A stretch of 64,000 nt of DNA, taken from the NCBI GenBank assembly GCA_947631965.1, contig CANRNL010000005.1, positions 1 to 64,000 of the forward strand, written 5' to 3'. Of this stretch, positions 54,787-64,000 are shown piece by piece (the stretch's first letter is position 1; every line of letters begins with the position of its first letter). Under the pieces are notes generated by a model, which made no database searches, had not been told where the DNA came from, and saw nothing but the letters and a program-made list of their open reading frames with translations. The position numbers and the translations under genes are program-made. The DNA is from an uncultured Clostridia bacterium. GTDB taxonomy: Bacteria; Bacillota; Clostridia; Monoglobales; Monoglobaceae.

Positions 54787-55233
54787 ATGAAAAGGTTCAG
54801 AAGAATAATAAGGGTTTTAAAATATACCGGTACGCTTAAAATGCTTACGAGCTTCATTGTATTTTACTGCGCGGCTTCCATTGTCCTGTGGCTGATTGAG
54901 CCGTCGATAAAAACTATGGGCGACGGTTTTTGGTACTGCTTCGTATCGTGTACCACGATAGGCTTCGGCGATATTGTCGCCGTAAGTCGTATCGGGCGCG
55001 TTATCACGGTTCTTACGGCGGTTTATGCGATAGTCGTCACGGCAATGATACCCGGCGTTGTCGTAAGCTACTATATGGAGTTTATGAAAACAAAGGAAAA
55101 TGAGACTATATCGCAGTTCCTTGAAAAGCTGGAGCGGCTTCCGGAGCTTTCGCAAGAGGAGCTTTCAGAGCTTTCGGAGCGTGTAAAGAATTTCGAAAAG
55201 ACTAACGGCGCGCATAAATCAAATAAAAAATAA
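54787..55233 (+). CDS. Two-TM potassium channel
   Basis: 148 aa. Two membrane helices (about residues 20-38 and 70-94) flank a pore loop with the K+ selectivity filter TTIGFGD at residues 56-62, as in Ion_trans_2 channels. The C-terminal ~50 residues (QFLEKLERLPELSQEELSEL) are Glu/Leu-rich and probably form a coiled coil that helps tetramer assembly. There is no RCK/TrkA nucleotide-binding domain, so gating by ligand is not evident. The first helix is preceded by a basic stretch (KRFRRIIRVLK) that favours a cytoplasmic N-terminus. Confidence 0.88.
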   Translation: MKRFRRIIRVLKYTGTLKMLTSFIVFYCAASIVLWLIEPSIKTMGDGFWYCFVSCTTIGFGDIVAVSRIGRVITVLTAVYAIVVTAMIPGVVVSYYMEFMKTKENETISQFLEKLERLPELSQEELSELSERVKNFEKTNGAHKSNKK

Positions 55234-55290
55234 GAAGCTCGTAATTCTTTTTTCTCATACCAACCGGAAAACGGCTTCAAGCAACCCCAA

Positions 55291-55319
55291 AAATCAGCGG
55301 CACCGCCGCTGATTTTTTT
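55291..55319 (+). terminator. Terminator after the K+ channel gene
   Basis: Perfect 11-base stem AAATCAGCGGC / GCCGCTGATTT with an ACC loop and a following T run. The rest of the gap to the tRNA (55320-55582) is AT-rich and shows nothing I can support beyond a short dyad near 55524-55545. Confidence 0.88.
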
Positions 55320-55582
55320 CTGCTATTATGAGGAATTTTAAAAAATGCAACCCCTTTTTAAAGAAAAATGTACCGGACGAATTTTACCGATGAAAATTAA
55401 ATTATTGGGTGCATACAAAATACGGTTGATACAATAATCTTTAAATTATGGGATAAATAGCGATTTTCAGCACTCCAAATATCTCATAAATGTGGAGACA
55501 CATATATAGAGAAACGGCATATCGCAATTTAAGCGATATGCCGTTGTCATGCCATAGAAAATCCGTAGATTTTTGTCGGCGC

Positions 55583-55659
55583 TGGCACGCCCAGAGGGAC
55601 TTGAACCCCCGACAAACAGATTCGAAGTCTGCCACTCTATCCACCTGAGCTATGGGCGC
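55583..55659 (-). tRNA. tRNA-Arg (anticodon TCG), CCA encoded
   Basis: 77 bases including the 3' CCA. Read on the minus strand: acceptor GCGCCCA pairs with TGGGCGT (G1-U72 wobble), a D arm with GCTCAGGTGGATAGAG, and an anticodon stem GCAGA/TCTGT around loop CTTCGAA, so the anticodon is TCG for CGA codons. The T arm has GGTTCAAGTCC. It lies 36 bp downstream of the 98-aa minus-strand gene. Confidence 0.95.
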
Positions 55660-55695
55660 GTATATTCGGGTAAAAAATTACCCGTTAATATTTTG

Positions 55696-55992
55696 TTATT
55701 TTTGGTTTATGCTCTCAAGCGCATCTTCAAGCCAGAAAGTGCCTATGTCGAGCGCTTTATAAAGACCGTCTCTCTCGGCTTGCTTCAAAAGGCGTGACTT
55801 CTCGCCCTCGTTGGTTTTAAGCTCAATAATTACCCTTCTTGAAACAGTCAAATCGTCCAAAGGCTCGTTGTCCTCCATTCGGAAGCACACAAAAAGCTTA
55901 TCTTCTGGGTTGCCGTAGTATATAAGGTCGCCGCAGCGCAAAAGCGGCTTGCCCTTGTACATTAATACTTCGGGTTTCTTTTTTGCCGGCAT
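55696..55992 (-). CDS. Conserved-looking 98-aa protein of unknown function
   Basis: ATG with AAGGAG 12 bp upstream. A soluble, charged protein, beginning with a basic tail (PAKKKPE), then beta-rich segments such as VLMYKGKPLLRCGDLIYYG and KLFVCFRM, and a helical C-terminus ending in WLEDALESINQK. The short alternating strands suggest a small beta-barrel fold, but I do not recognise the family. It is the last gene of the purA-SGNH row on the minus strand (40 bp after the SGNH gene) and probably belongs to the same operon. Confidence 0.72.
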   Translation of the reverse strand: MPAKKKPEVLMYKGKPLLRCGDLIYYGNPEDKLFVCFRMEDNEPLDDLTVSRRVIIELKTNEGEKSRLLKQAERDGLYKALDIGTFWLEDALESINQK

Positions 55993-56032
55993 AAAAACCG
56001 CTCCTTTCCAAATAGCATTAAAATATCATATA

Positions 56033-56662
56033 TTACAAATCAAAAATTTCTTTCAAATGCTCGAAAATAATATCGCTGTATATTTCGTAACCTTTTTCGC
56101 AAAGGTGTACTCCGTCGTCTCGGAGCATTTTGCGGCAGTCGATATTGTTATCGAGTATGTACTTTTCAACGTCAATAAGGTGCGCGTCTAGCTCTTTTGC
56201 GACCTCGCGGACAGCTTGATTGTACGGGATGAGGTTTTCCATATATGTTTTTCCGTTGCCCTGCGCGAAGTATCGGCTGCTTTCGTCGGGAGCCAATATG
56301 TGGTTTGCCACAAAAAGCACGCTTCCGCCGCGCTCGGTGATAACTCGGTATATCTCTTTAAGATTTCTCTTAAATTCCGAGAGGCTCGAACGGTTCACCG
56401 ACATCCATTCTCTGACGTTGCAGTCGTTTACGCCAAATTCGACGACGCAGGTGGCGGGCAAATCTCCGAAAAGCTCTTTCTCCATTCGGTCTATACCGTT
56501 TGCCGCCGTATTGCCGTTGTGACCGCAGTTGATAAACTCAAAGCCCTCCGCGCCAATCTCTTTCATTTTTGCGTCCACTCTGCCGAGCCAGTTGCCATAA
56601 AGGGAATCGTGTCCGTTGGTTATCGAGTCGCCGAAACCCACTATTTTTTTTGAATATGTCAA
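56033..56662 (-). CDS. SGNH/GDSL-family hydrolase
   Basis: 209 aa. TTG start at 56660-56662 with AAAGAGG 8 bp upstream. All SGNH blocks are present: GDSITNG with nucleophile Ser13, a Gly in NCGHNGNT (block II), GVND with Asn79 (block III), and DDGVHL with Asp183 and His186 (block V). No signal peptide, so it acts in the cytoplasm. Family members hydrolyse acyl or acetyl esters, including acetylated sugars and lysophospholipids; the substrate cannot be told from sequence. It lies 13 bp downstream of purA and is probably translated from the same mRNA. Confidence 0.88.
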   Translation of the reverse strand: MTYSKKIVGFGDSITNGHDSLYGNWLGRVDAKMKEIGAEGFEFINCGHNGNTAANGIDRMEKELFGDLPATCVVEFGVNDCNVREWMSVNRSSLSEFKRNLKEIYRVITERGGSVLFVANHILAPDESSRYFAQGNGKTYMENLIPYNQAVREVAKELDAHLIDVEKYILDNNIDCRKMLRDDGVHLCEKGYEIYSDIIFEHLKEIFDL

Positions 56663-56675
56663 GGTTATCGCCTCT

Positions 56676-58033
<1,358 letters not shown>

Positions 58034-58223
58034 GAATTTTATTTGAAGAATTATTACGAATTTGGGATAATGCGGCAGAAATATTCTGACAAAGTGTAAA
58101 ATTTGTATATATTAGATTAAAAAAAGGAAAAATATATCAAAAAATCTTGCTTTTTTTGTTAAAAATATATAAATTTTTTGGAATATTTGAGGAATATATA
58201 TGCAAAATGCAAGGCGATTTTAT

Positions 58224-58252
58224 TTGACAAAATTTACATAGTGCTGTATAAT
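58224..58252 (+). promoter_or_regulatory. Promoter of the NlpC/P60 gene
   Basis: Perfect consensus TTGACA (58224-58229) and TATAAT (58247-58252) with the ideal 17-bp spacer, the best sigma-A promoter in the window. Confidence 0.8.
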
Positions 58253-58267
58253 GACAGGGTATTTGAA

Positions 58268-58319
58268 AATTGCAGAGAGCGAGGTGAACCATAGGAAACG
58301 CGCAATTACAAGTTTTTTT
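58268..58319 (+). promoter_or_regulatory. Leader structure before the NlpC/P60 gene
   Basis: Distant arms AATTGC (58268-58273) and GCAATT (58302-58307) enclose 28 bases, and a seven-T run follows at 58313-58319, still upstream of the ribosome site. This is attenuator-like. The enclosed sequence does not match a riboswitch class I know. Confidence 0.3.
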
Positions 58320-58340
58320 AAAATTTTTGGAGGTTTTATC

Positions 58341-59036
58341 GTGAGTATCAGTAAGAAGATTATCGCTATGGCGGTAGTCGTAATTACGGTTATAACGAGT
58401 TTAACGGTTACAGCATTTGCAGAGGAGCAGAGATATGGTATTGTTACCGCTTCGCTTCTTAACATAAGGGCAGAAAACAACACACAGTCGACTATACTGG
58501 CTCAGGCACCTTGCGGTTCGTCGCTTTTGGTTTACTGGGTCGATGATTTAAACTGGGCAAGAGTTTCATATCACGGTATCGAAGGTTATGCCTCGGGAGA
58601 ATTTCTCAGTATATATACCGTAAATACGGACGAAATGCCCTCTCGCGGACAGGCGGTTTCGACAAAAGGAATGGCGGCATTGGAAGTTGCAAAGAGTTGC
58701 CTCGGAATTCCTTATGTATACGGTGGTTCTTCACCAAGCGGTTTTGACTGCAGCGGTCTTGTGTACTACTGCTACCAGCAGTTGGGCGTTACGCTCAACC
58801 GCGTTGCGGACGACCAGATGAAAAACGGCGTATATGTTGACAAGTCGGAGCTTCAGCCGGGCGATATAATCGGTTTTACAAGCGGCGATTCTTCGTACAT
58901 AAGTCATGTGGGCATTTATGCCGGCAACGGTATGATGATACACGCTCCGCAGACGGGCGACGTTGTAAAATATGAAAGCTTGCTTACCGGTTCTTACTCG
59001 CTCAGATATGCGGGAGCAAGAAGAATTGTTGATTAA
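58341..59036 (+). CDS. Secreted SH3b-NlpC/P60 cell-wall endopeptidase
   Basis: 231 aa. The GTG at 58341 is chosen because GGAGG lies 7 bp upstream and it opens a signal peptide (SISKK, hydrophobic core, TAFA then EE). Residues ~31-92 form a bacterial SH3 domain (ASLLNIRAENNTQSTIL, ... GYASGEFL). Residues ~110-231 form the NlpC/P60 domain with catalytic Cys137 in GFDCSGL and His189 in SHVGIYAG; His201 in MIHAPQ fills the third position. Such enzymes cut D-Glu-meso-DAP (or Lys) bonds in stem peptides and act in wall turnover or cell separation. It is a single-gene unit with its own strong promoter and terminator. Confidence 0.93.
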   Translation: MSISKKIIAMAVVVITVITSLTVTAFAEEQRYGIVTASLLNIRAENNTQSTILAQAPCGSSLLVYWVDDLNWARVSYHGIEGYASGEFLSIYTVNTDEMPSRGQAVSTKGMAALEVAKSCLGIPYVYGGSSPSGFDCSGLVYYCYQQLGVTLNRVADDQMKNGVYVDKSELQPGDIIGFTSGDSSYISHVGIYAGNGMMIHAPQTGDVVKYESLLTGSYSLRYAGARRIVD

Positions 59037-59048
59037 GTTTATGAAATT

Positions 59049-59090
59049 AAAAAAGCGTTTATTCCTAAAGAATAGACGCTTTTTTGTTTT
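59049..59090 (+). terminator. Terminator of the NlpC/P60 gene
   Basis: Sixteen-base stem with one mismatch (AAAAAAGCGTTTATTC / GAATAGACGCTTTTTT), loop CTAAA and more Ts. As it has a T run on one side and an A run on the other, it can also serve the convergent Cys-rich gene. Confidence 0.88.
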
Positions 59091-59156
59091 GCCTGCAAAA
59101 ATCCGATTATTCATTTAGTGTCCGCGCCCGAAACGGGGAGCGCGAAGCTTTGAAAG

Positions 59157-59579
59157 TTACATAAATTGTCTTGAAATGTCGGTATAATCTTTATAATCTT
59201 TGCAGTCCTTTTTGTCCTTATATTCTTTGCGGTATACATATTCGTCATCGGGCTCGGCACAGCTGCATATACAGCCGTCGCCGTCCGCGGAACCCTCTGT
59301 CTTACCGCATTTAACATAAGTCTCGCCGACGGATATGTCCGCTCCGAAGGTTATCGGAATGTCTATCTTCATTTTCTGAGATACCGTGAACTCACAGCAG
59401 CCGTTTAAGGTGCCGCTGCAGTCGTCATCGCCCATTTTGATTGTGGGGCAGCCGCAACATTCCATAGAAACCTTGCCCGGATTGGCAAAAGGCTTTATTT
59501 TTACGGGAACACACGCCGTTGTCTCGTGACTTGCGTTTACGGGACACGCCGCAACGTCCATAGATTGTTTTTTATCCAT
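59157..59579 (-). CDS. Cys-rich protein of unknown function
   Basis: 140 aa, ATG with AAAGGAG 8-10 bp upstream. There is no signal peptide or membrane segment. Cysteines recur in pairs and close sets: VSMECCGCPTIK, LNGCCEF, KCGKTE and GCICSCAE. The middle is beta-rich (VSQKMKIDIPITFGADI), and the C-terminus is a highly charged run of Asp/Lys/Tyr (KDKKDCKDYKDYTD). I do not recognise the family. The pattern would suit a spore-coat-like or disulfide-crosslinked structural protein, or a metal-binding one, but nothing around it supports either. It is convergent with the NlpC/P60 gene. Confidence 0.72.
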   Translation of the reverse strand: MDKKQSMDVAACPVNASHETTACVPVKIKPFANPGKVSMECCGCPTIKMGDDDCSGTLNGCCEFTVSQKMKIDIPITFGADISVGETYVKCGKTEGSADGDGCICSCAEPDDEYVYRKEYKDKKDCKDYKDYTDISRQFM

Positions 59580-59718
59580 AATTTCACTCCTTTAATTTTT
59601 TGGGGTTTAGTATATTGTATGAAAAAATGCGCCGTATGTGATTGACCGTACCGCCGCAATGTGATATATTGTTAATAGATTGCACGGTGCGCGCTATAAA
59701 TTGTTCGGAGGTATTAAT

Positions 59719-60288
59719 ATGGAATTTCGTGAGATGGTTCTTAAAAACAGAAGTTACAGGAGATTTGACGAAAGCTTTGAAGTTTTGGAGGAAACGCTTA
59801 AAGAGCTTGTGGATTTGGCACGGCTCACGCCGTCCGCCGCAAATGCTCAGGTCTTGAAGTATAAGATTTCGGCTGACAAGGGGCTGAACGAGAGAATTTT
59901 CCCGAATTTAAAGTGGGCTGCCGCCCTCCCCGATTGGAACGGTCCGCAAGAGGGGGAACGCCCGCGCGGATATATTATAATCCTGAGCGATTTGTCAATC
60001 GGAAAAGAGCATAAGCAGGACGAGGGAATAGCCGCTCAGACCATAATGCTCGGCGCGGCAGAGAGAGGGCTCGGAGGCTGTATAATGGGCGCGATTGACC
60101 GCGAAAGACTGTACGACGTTCTCGAAATCGATAAGGAAAAGTATAGCATAGAGCTGGTGCTGGCTATAGGAAAGCCTGCCGAAAACGTTGAAATAACAGA
60201 GATTGAAAAGGACGGAAGTACAAAGTATTACAGAAAAGACGGAATACATTTTGTACCCAAGCGCAAGCTGGAGGATATATTGATTTGA
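59719..60288 (+). CDS. Nitroreductase-family flavoprotein
   Basis: 189 aa. ATG at 59719 with CGGAGG 9 bp upstream. The N-terminal FMN-binding segment NRSYRRFD (residues ~10-17) and TPSAANAQ (~37-44) are the family hallmark. GIAAQTIMLGAAERGLGGCIMG (written here in part: IAAQTIMLGA, GLGGC) is the dimer-interface helix with its Gly-rich turn, and LAIGKPAE precedes the C-terminal YYRKDGIHFVPKR tail. Length fits small single-domain members. They reduce nitro or quinone groups with NAD(P)H. The physiological substrate is not evident from the context. Confidence 0.88.
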   Translation: MEFREMVLKNRSYRRFDESFEVLEETLKELVDLARLTPSAANAQVLKYKISADKGLNERIFPNLKWAAALPDWNGPQEGERPRGYIIILSDLSIGKEHKQDEGIAAQTIMLGAAERGLGGCIMGAIDRERLYDVLEIDKEKYSIELVLAIGKPAENVEITEIEKDGSTKYYRKDGIHFVPKRKLEDILI

Positions 60289-60321
60289 GGGTCTAAATTA
60301 AAAACGGCAATTTATAATATA

Positions 60322-60351
60322 GGACGTGGAACGGATATTAACCCCACGTCC
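60322..60351 (+). terminator. Hairpin after the nitroreductase gene
   Basis: Perfect arms GGACGTGG and CCACGTCC with a 14-base loop, followed by a T-rich stretch (TTATCTTTATAAT). A plausible terminator with a weak T run. Confidence 0.5.
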
Positions 60352-60465
60352 TTATCTTTATAATCGGCTAGAGGCGGATGTGTAATAAATTTTTTTCAAA
60401 GGCAATAATTGACCGAAAATTGTCTATAATACTTTAGAGAGTTGTGTTGACGGGAGGGAGTATAT

Positions 60466-61389
60466 TTGGCTGAAAATAACTGTGAAAACAAAACAGCAAA
60501 GTCCGAATCGCCCCTGCCCGTGCTTTATATAGATTCGATACACAAGCCGCGCTTTCACCTGTCTCCCGACAGGACACACATATGCTGCCAAAGTGAGGTA
60601 TGCGTATTTGACGGCGAGTATCACATATTCTTTTTTTCGCGCTGCGATCACTCGGACGCAGAGCATTTCTCCACCGTAGATTTTGTGAGTTATACCCGTC
60701 ATATCGGCTGTGAAGAGAAAAATCCGTTTGACGGAGGATATGCGGAATTGATAGCGAATGCGGGAAATACAGCCTACGATAAAAGTCTGCTCGACTTCGG
60801 CCGTGATTTTGAATTTCCGTGCGTTAACAGGGATGAGGACGGCAGATGTATTTTGACCGCGCTTGCCGCAAATCCAGACAGCGCCGAGGGCGATTGTCAT
60901 ATGACCTCGCCGCGCGAGACTATATGTCAAAACGGCAAAATAATTCAGCGCCCAATCGGGGAGCTTGAAAGGCTGCGTCGGAGCCACGAGCGGTTTTTTG
61001 TTGACAAAAACGCAAAGATATGCGGATATGAGGTCTTTGAAGCGTACATTAGGCTGTCGGAACCCGCGTTAGTATGCTCGGTCGATATTTTTGGTTGCGC
61101 GGAACTCAGATATTGCAAAGACGTATTTTCGGTTTCGTGCGGCGGAGCTGGAAATATCCGCCCAAGGTGCAAAATTCCTCTGAAAGAGCTTTACACCGTG
61201 CGTATTTTATGGGACGTATCTTCGTTTGAAGTCTTTCTGAACGACGGCGAAGTGGTGTTTACGTCAAAGATATATCCGCGAAGCGTTGACGGAGTAATAA
61301 AATTTTTTAATATGACCGCGTGGGTGGATATATGGAAAATGGGCGGTATTGAGGTGAATAACGAAGGTGTAAACGGGGGCGGTCTGTAA
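60466..61389 (+). CDS. Degenerate GH32-like protein, catalytic motifs lost
   Basis: 307 aa. TTG start with GGGAGGGAG just upstream. Three parts recall glycoside hydrolase family 32 (invertase/levanase). KPRFHLSPDRTH at residues 27-38 corresponds to the opening F-H-x-x-P segment. FGRDFEFPCVNRDEDGR at 111-127 with PRETICQNGKIIQRPIGEL at 149-167 matches the D-F-Y-A-P and P-R-x-L...Q-x-P-x-x-E-L segments. SSFEVFLNDGEVVFTS at 252-267 matches the C-terminal sandwich. The nucleophile motif N-D-P-N-G is replaced by ICCQS, and the RDP and EC motifs are absent. The protein is ~180 residues shorter than usual. It has no signal peptide, so it is cytoplasmic. A non-catalytic sugar-binding role or gene decay are both possible; the intact frame and good RBS favour a used gene. 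Confidence 0.7.
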   Translation: MAENNCENKTAKSESPLPVLYIDSIHKPRFHLSPDRTHICCQSEVCVFDGEYHIFFFSRCDHSDAEHFSTVDFVSYTRHIGCEEKNPFDGGYAELIANAGNTAYDKSLLDFGRDFEFPCVNRDEDGRCILTALAANPDSAEGDCHMTSPRETICQNGKIIQRPIGELERLRRSHERFFVDKNAKICGYEVFEAYIRLSEPALVCSVDIFGCAELRYCKDVFSVSCGGAGNIRPRCKIPLKELYTVRILWDVSSFEVFLNDGEVVFTSKIYPRSVDGVIKFFNMTAWVDIWKMGGIEVNNEGVNGGGL

Positions 61390-61475
61390 AATGATTGCCC
61401 TTTTTTTATAAAAATACTTGTATAATTTTGAAAAAAGTATTATTCTATAATATATAAGCTCGGAGGAAAAATAAT

Positions 61476-62384
61476 ATGGAAAAAAGACGCGCAAAAAGAA
61501 ACGGGTACGGATGCGCAATCGTCGCAGTCATATTTATTTTGATTATCGTGACGGTCGTCTCGGTGTGCGTACATAAGATGAACGGTAAAAAAACGGAATA
61601 TACGGACGATATGTCCATAAAAGCGGGTGCGCACGAGATGGCTGTAACCGAGCTTGCGCTCAGCGACGCGGACTGCACCGTTATTATGACCGACAGCGGT
61701 ACCGCGATGATAGACTCCGGCGAGTATGAGGACGCCGAAGGCATAATTTCGTTTTTGTCCGCAAACGGAGTAAGCTCGATAGATTATTTTATACTTACAA
61801 ATTTTGACGAAAGCCGCATAGGAGGCGCATCGGACATAATAAACCGCTTTGATGTAAAGCGCGTGATTATTCCCGAAGTTTTGCCGCTTGAAACAGATGA
61901 CAACGAGTATATGAGGCTTATGTCCGCTCTGGACGGCAACGACATTACGCCTTATGTAGCCGCGGACAACCTCGGTTTCACGCTTTCGGATGCACGTTTT
62001 ACGGTTTATTCGGGAACCAAGGACGCTTATTCGTCGGACCAATCCGAGAATATGTCGCTCGTGATAAGCGCGGTACACGGGAACAACAAATTTCTGTTTG
62101 CAAGCGACATCAAGGAGGAGCGCATAAGCGAGATTATGTCGCGGGAGAGCGAATTTGGACATAATTATTTGAAAGTTCCGTGTCACGGTGATTTTGAAAA
62201 GAACAGCGGCGAGTTTTTCTCATTTGTAAATCCGAGCTATGCGGTGATTTCAAACGACAGCTCCAAAGACGCGAAAAAAGCCGCTTCCGCGCTCAAAAAT
62301 AACGGGGCACAGGTGTTTGTTACAAAAAGGCATAACGTTTGCGCGGTTTCCAACCTTAATGAAATAAAAGTTTATCAGGAATAG
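61476..62384 (+). CDS. Membrane-anchored ComEC-like beta-lactamase-fold protein without metal ligands
   Basis: 302 aa. ATG with CGGAGG upstream. A basic N-terminus (KRRAKRNGYG) and one hydrophobic helix (residues ~12-32) anchor it with the domain outside. The rest follows the metallo-beta-lactamase fold of ComEC/Rec2 C-termini: TDSGTAMIDSG, IDYFILTNFDESRIGGASD, FLFASDIKEE, YLKVPCHGD, PSYAVISND, NGAQVFVTKRHNVCAV. The H-x-H-x-D-H metal motif (expected at 109-114) reads NFDESR, the following G-D is S-D, and only His237 of the G-H-H-G element remains. So it is unlikely to be a nuclease. The gene ends 15 bp before lepA and is probably co-transcribed. Confidence 0.78.
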   Translation: MEKRRAKRNGYGCAIVAVIFILIIVTVVSVCVHKMNGKKTEYTDDMSIKAGAHEMAVTELALSDADCTVIMTDSGTAMIDSGEYEDAEGIISFLSANGVSSIDYFILTNFDESRIGGASDIINRFDVKRVIIPEVLPLETDDNEYMRLMSALDGNDITPYVAADNLGFTLSDARFTVYSGTKDAYSSDQSENMSLVISAVHGNNKFLFASDIKEERISEIMSRESEFGHNYLKVPCHGDFEKNSGEFFSFVNPSYAVISNDSSKDAKKAASALKNNGAQVFVTKRHNVCAVSNLNEIKVYQE

Positions 62385-62399
62385 AATAGGAGCAAAAAT

Positions 62400-64000
62400 A
62401 TGAGCGAACGACAGGAAAAAATCAGAAATTTCTCTATTATAGCGCATATAGACCACGGCAAGTCAACTCTTGCAGACCGTCTTTTGGAGCTTACGGGCAC
62501 TTTGACGCAAAGGGAAATGCAGGAGCAGATACTCGATAATATGGAGCTTGAACGCGAGCGCGGAATAACCATCAAGGCGCGTGCGGTTCGGCTTATATAT
62601 AAGGCGAAGGACGGCAACGAATATATATTGAATCTTATCGACACTCCGGGACACGTCGATTTTAACTACGAGGTTTCCCGCAGCCTTGCCGCCTGTGAGG
62701 GCGCACTGCTTATTGTGGACGCGGCACAGGGTATCGAGGCGCAGACTCTCGCCAATACCTATCTTGCGCTCGAACACGATTTGGAAATCGTGCCGGTTAT
62801 CAACAAAATAGACCTGCCCTCGGCACAGCCCGACGTCGTAAAGAGTGAGATAGAGGACGTTATCGGCATTGACGCGGAGGACGCGCCTCTTATTTCGGCG
62901 AAGAACGGTATAAATATAGAGCAGGTTCTGGACAAAATAGTTGAGCTTATCCCGCCGCCGAGCGGAGATGAAAACGCTCCGCTGAAGGCTCTTATATTTG
63001 ATTCGTATTACGACGCGTATAAGGGCGTTATTGTATATGTGCGAGTTATAGACGGAAAACTCAAGGCGGGCGATACGATTAAAATGATGGCGGCGGGCGG
63101 CACGTTTGACGTGGTGGAAGTCGGTTATCTTTCACCGTCGGGAATGTCGCCGTCGTCGGGACTTGCGGCGGGCGAGGTAGGATTCATAGCCGCGAGCATA
63201 AAGAACGTGAGCGAGGTGCGCGTCGGTGATACCGTGACTACCGCGAACGGGGGAGCTAAGGAGCCGCTTGAGGGTTACAAACAGGTAAACCCGATGGTTT
63301 ACTGCGGAATTTATCCCGCGGACGGAGCGCGTTATGACGATTTGCGCGAGGCTCTTGAAAAACTGCGCCTTAACGATGCGTCGCTGAGGTTCGACGCGGA
63401 AACGTCGGTTGCGCTCGGCTTCGGATTCCGCTGCGGCTTTTTGGGACTTTTGCATATGGAGATAATACAGGAGAGGCTGGAGCGCGAATATAACCTCGAC
63501 CTTGTTACGACCGCGCCTTCGGTTGAATATAAGGTCGTAAAGACCAACGGAGAGGTGCTTGAGATAGATAACCCGACCAATATGCCCGAACCGTCAACAA
63601 TAAATTATATGGAAGAGCCTATTGTGCGCGCTTCGATTTTGACTCCCAAGGACTATGTGGGCAGTATTATGGAGCTTTGTCAGGAGAGGCGCGGAACCTA
63701 TATAGATATGACTTATCTCGACGAAAAGCGAGTTTCGCTCAACTATGATTTGCCGCTCAACGAAATCATATACGACTTTTTTGACGCGCTTAAATCGCGG
63801 ACGCGCGGTTATGCGTCGTTCGACTATGAATTTAAGGCGTATGAGCGTGCAGACCTTGTTAAGCTGGATATGCTTTTGAACGGCGAGATAGTTGACGCGC
63901 TTTCGTTTATCGTACATAAAGACAAGGCGTATGCGCGCGGCAGGCGTATTGCGGAAAAGCTGAAGGATGCGATACCGCGCCAGTTGTTTGAAATTCCGAT
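62400..64000 (+). CDS. lepA: Elongation factor 4 (LepA), 3' end outside window
   Basis: 533 codons are visible of about 600. ATG at 62400 with AGGAG 8 bp upstream. LepA is a ribosome-associated GTPase that promotes back-translocation or assists initiation under stress. The G domain is complete: [14 protein letters not shown] (G1), the RGITIKA switch I, DTPGHVDF (G3), NKIDLP (G4). It continues through the domain II segment [13 protein letters not shown], the LepA-specific [21 protein letters not shown] (quoted in part: [10 protein letters not shown]) and the [17 protein letters not shown] region, into the C-terminal domain at [14 protein letters not shown]. The frame is intact to the last base. 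Confidence 0.97.
   Translation, partial: MSERQEKIRNFSIIAHIDHGKSTLADRLLELTGTLTQREMQEQILDNMELERERGITIKARAVRLIYKAKDGNEYILNLIDTPGHVDFNYEVSRSLAACEGALLIVDAAQGIEAQTLANTYLALEHDLEIVPVINKIDLPSAQPDVVKSEIEDVIGIDAEDAPLISAKNGINIEQVLDKIVELIPPPSGDENAPLKALIFDSYYDAYKGVIVYVRVIDGKLKAGDTIKMMAAGGTFDVVEVGYLSPSGMSPSSGLAAGEVGFIAASIKNVSEVRVGDTVTTANGGAKEPLEGYKQVNPMVYCGIYPADGARYDDLREALEKLRLNDASLRFDAETSVALGFGFRCGFLGLLHMEIIQERLEREYNLDLVTTAPSVEYKVVKTNGEVLEIDNPTNMPEPSTINYMEEPIVRASILTPKDYVGSIMELCQERRGTYIDMTYLDEKRVSLNYDLPLNEIIYDFFDALKSRTRGYASFDYEFKAYERADLVKLDMLLNGEIVDALSFIVHKDKAYARGRRIAEKLKDAIPRQLFEIP

Noticed and set aside
58253-58340. Cyclic-di-AMP (ydaO-type) riboswitch, often found before NlpC/P60 genes
   Set aside because: The leader is only about 90 bases and lacks the conserved core segments of that class.

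Overview
The window looks like a chromosome segment of an uncultured gut-type Clostridia bacterium (Bacillota, probably Oscillospirales-like). The reasons are clear Shine-Dalgarno sites (AGGAGG), sigma-A promoters, S-layer homology (SLH) domains and SH3b-NlpC/P60 wall enzymes. LarB, PurA, LepA and a tRNA-Arg are chromosomal anchor genes. No plasmid, phage or transposase gene is visible.

Left end (1-3770): a flavodoxin-DUF362 fusion (5' end missing) is followed by two overlapping genes for small unrecognised membrane proteins, then larB (nickel-pincer cofactor synthesis) and a PF03773-type permease. Spacing and overlaps suggest one co-expressed metal or redox block. A MerR-type promoter (19-bp spacer) follows but drives no recognisable gene, then a dispersed GC-rich repeat and an AT-rich, palindrome-filled region (about 4064-4826). 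A perfect 36-bp inverted repeat pair encloses 496 bp of this region, directly upstream of the first giant surface gene.

Centre (4827-53850): 49 kb is devoted to six giant secreted proteins (1855-3851 aa), all on the + strand. Three are beta-helix/GLUG type (4827, 19447, 42295). Three are paralogues (11697, 25215, 34557) with a Calx-beta start, a glycine-rich core, a propeller-like region and CARDB-like domains. Taken in order they form three neighbouring pairs. Each pair has one protein of each type, and each pair has exactly one SLH-anchored protein and one protein ending in a WDSLD-like C-terminal module. Terminators and gaps suggest the transcription units 4827 alone, 11697+19447, 25215+a small peptide gene, and 34557+42295. 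The small peptide (32617-32763, 48 aa) carries a double-glycine leader of the ComC/bacteriocin kind, 13 bp after an SLH gene. A ClC-family gene on the opposite strand splits the locus. Several of the giants carry tandem repeats that could change length by slippage or recombination.

Right end (53851-64000): ordinary housekeeping and small-envelope genes. They are a DUF308 membrane protein and a K+ channel (+), then purA, an SGNH hydrolase, a 98-aa protein and tRNA-Arg(TCG) in line on the minus strand. After these come an SH3b-NlpC/P60 endopeptidase, a Cys-rich unknown, a nitroreductase, a GH32-like protein that has lost its catalytic motifs, a membrane-anchored ComEC-like beta-lactamase-fold protein without its metal ligands, and lepA running off the edge.
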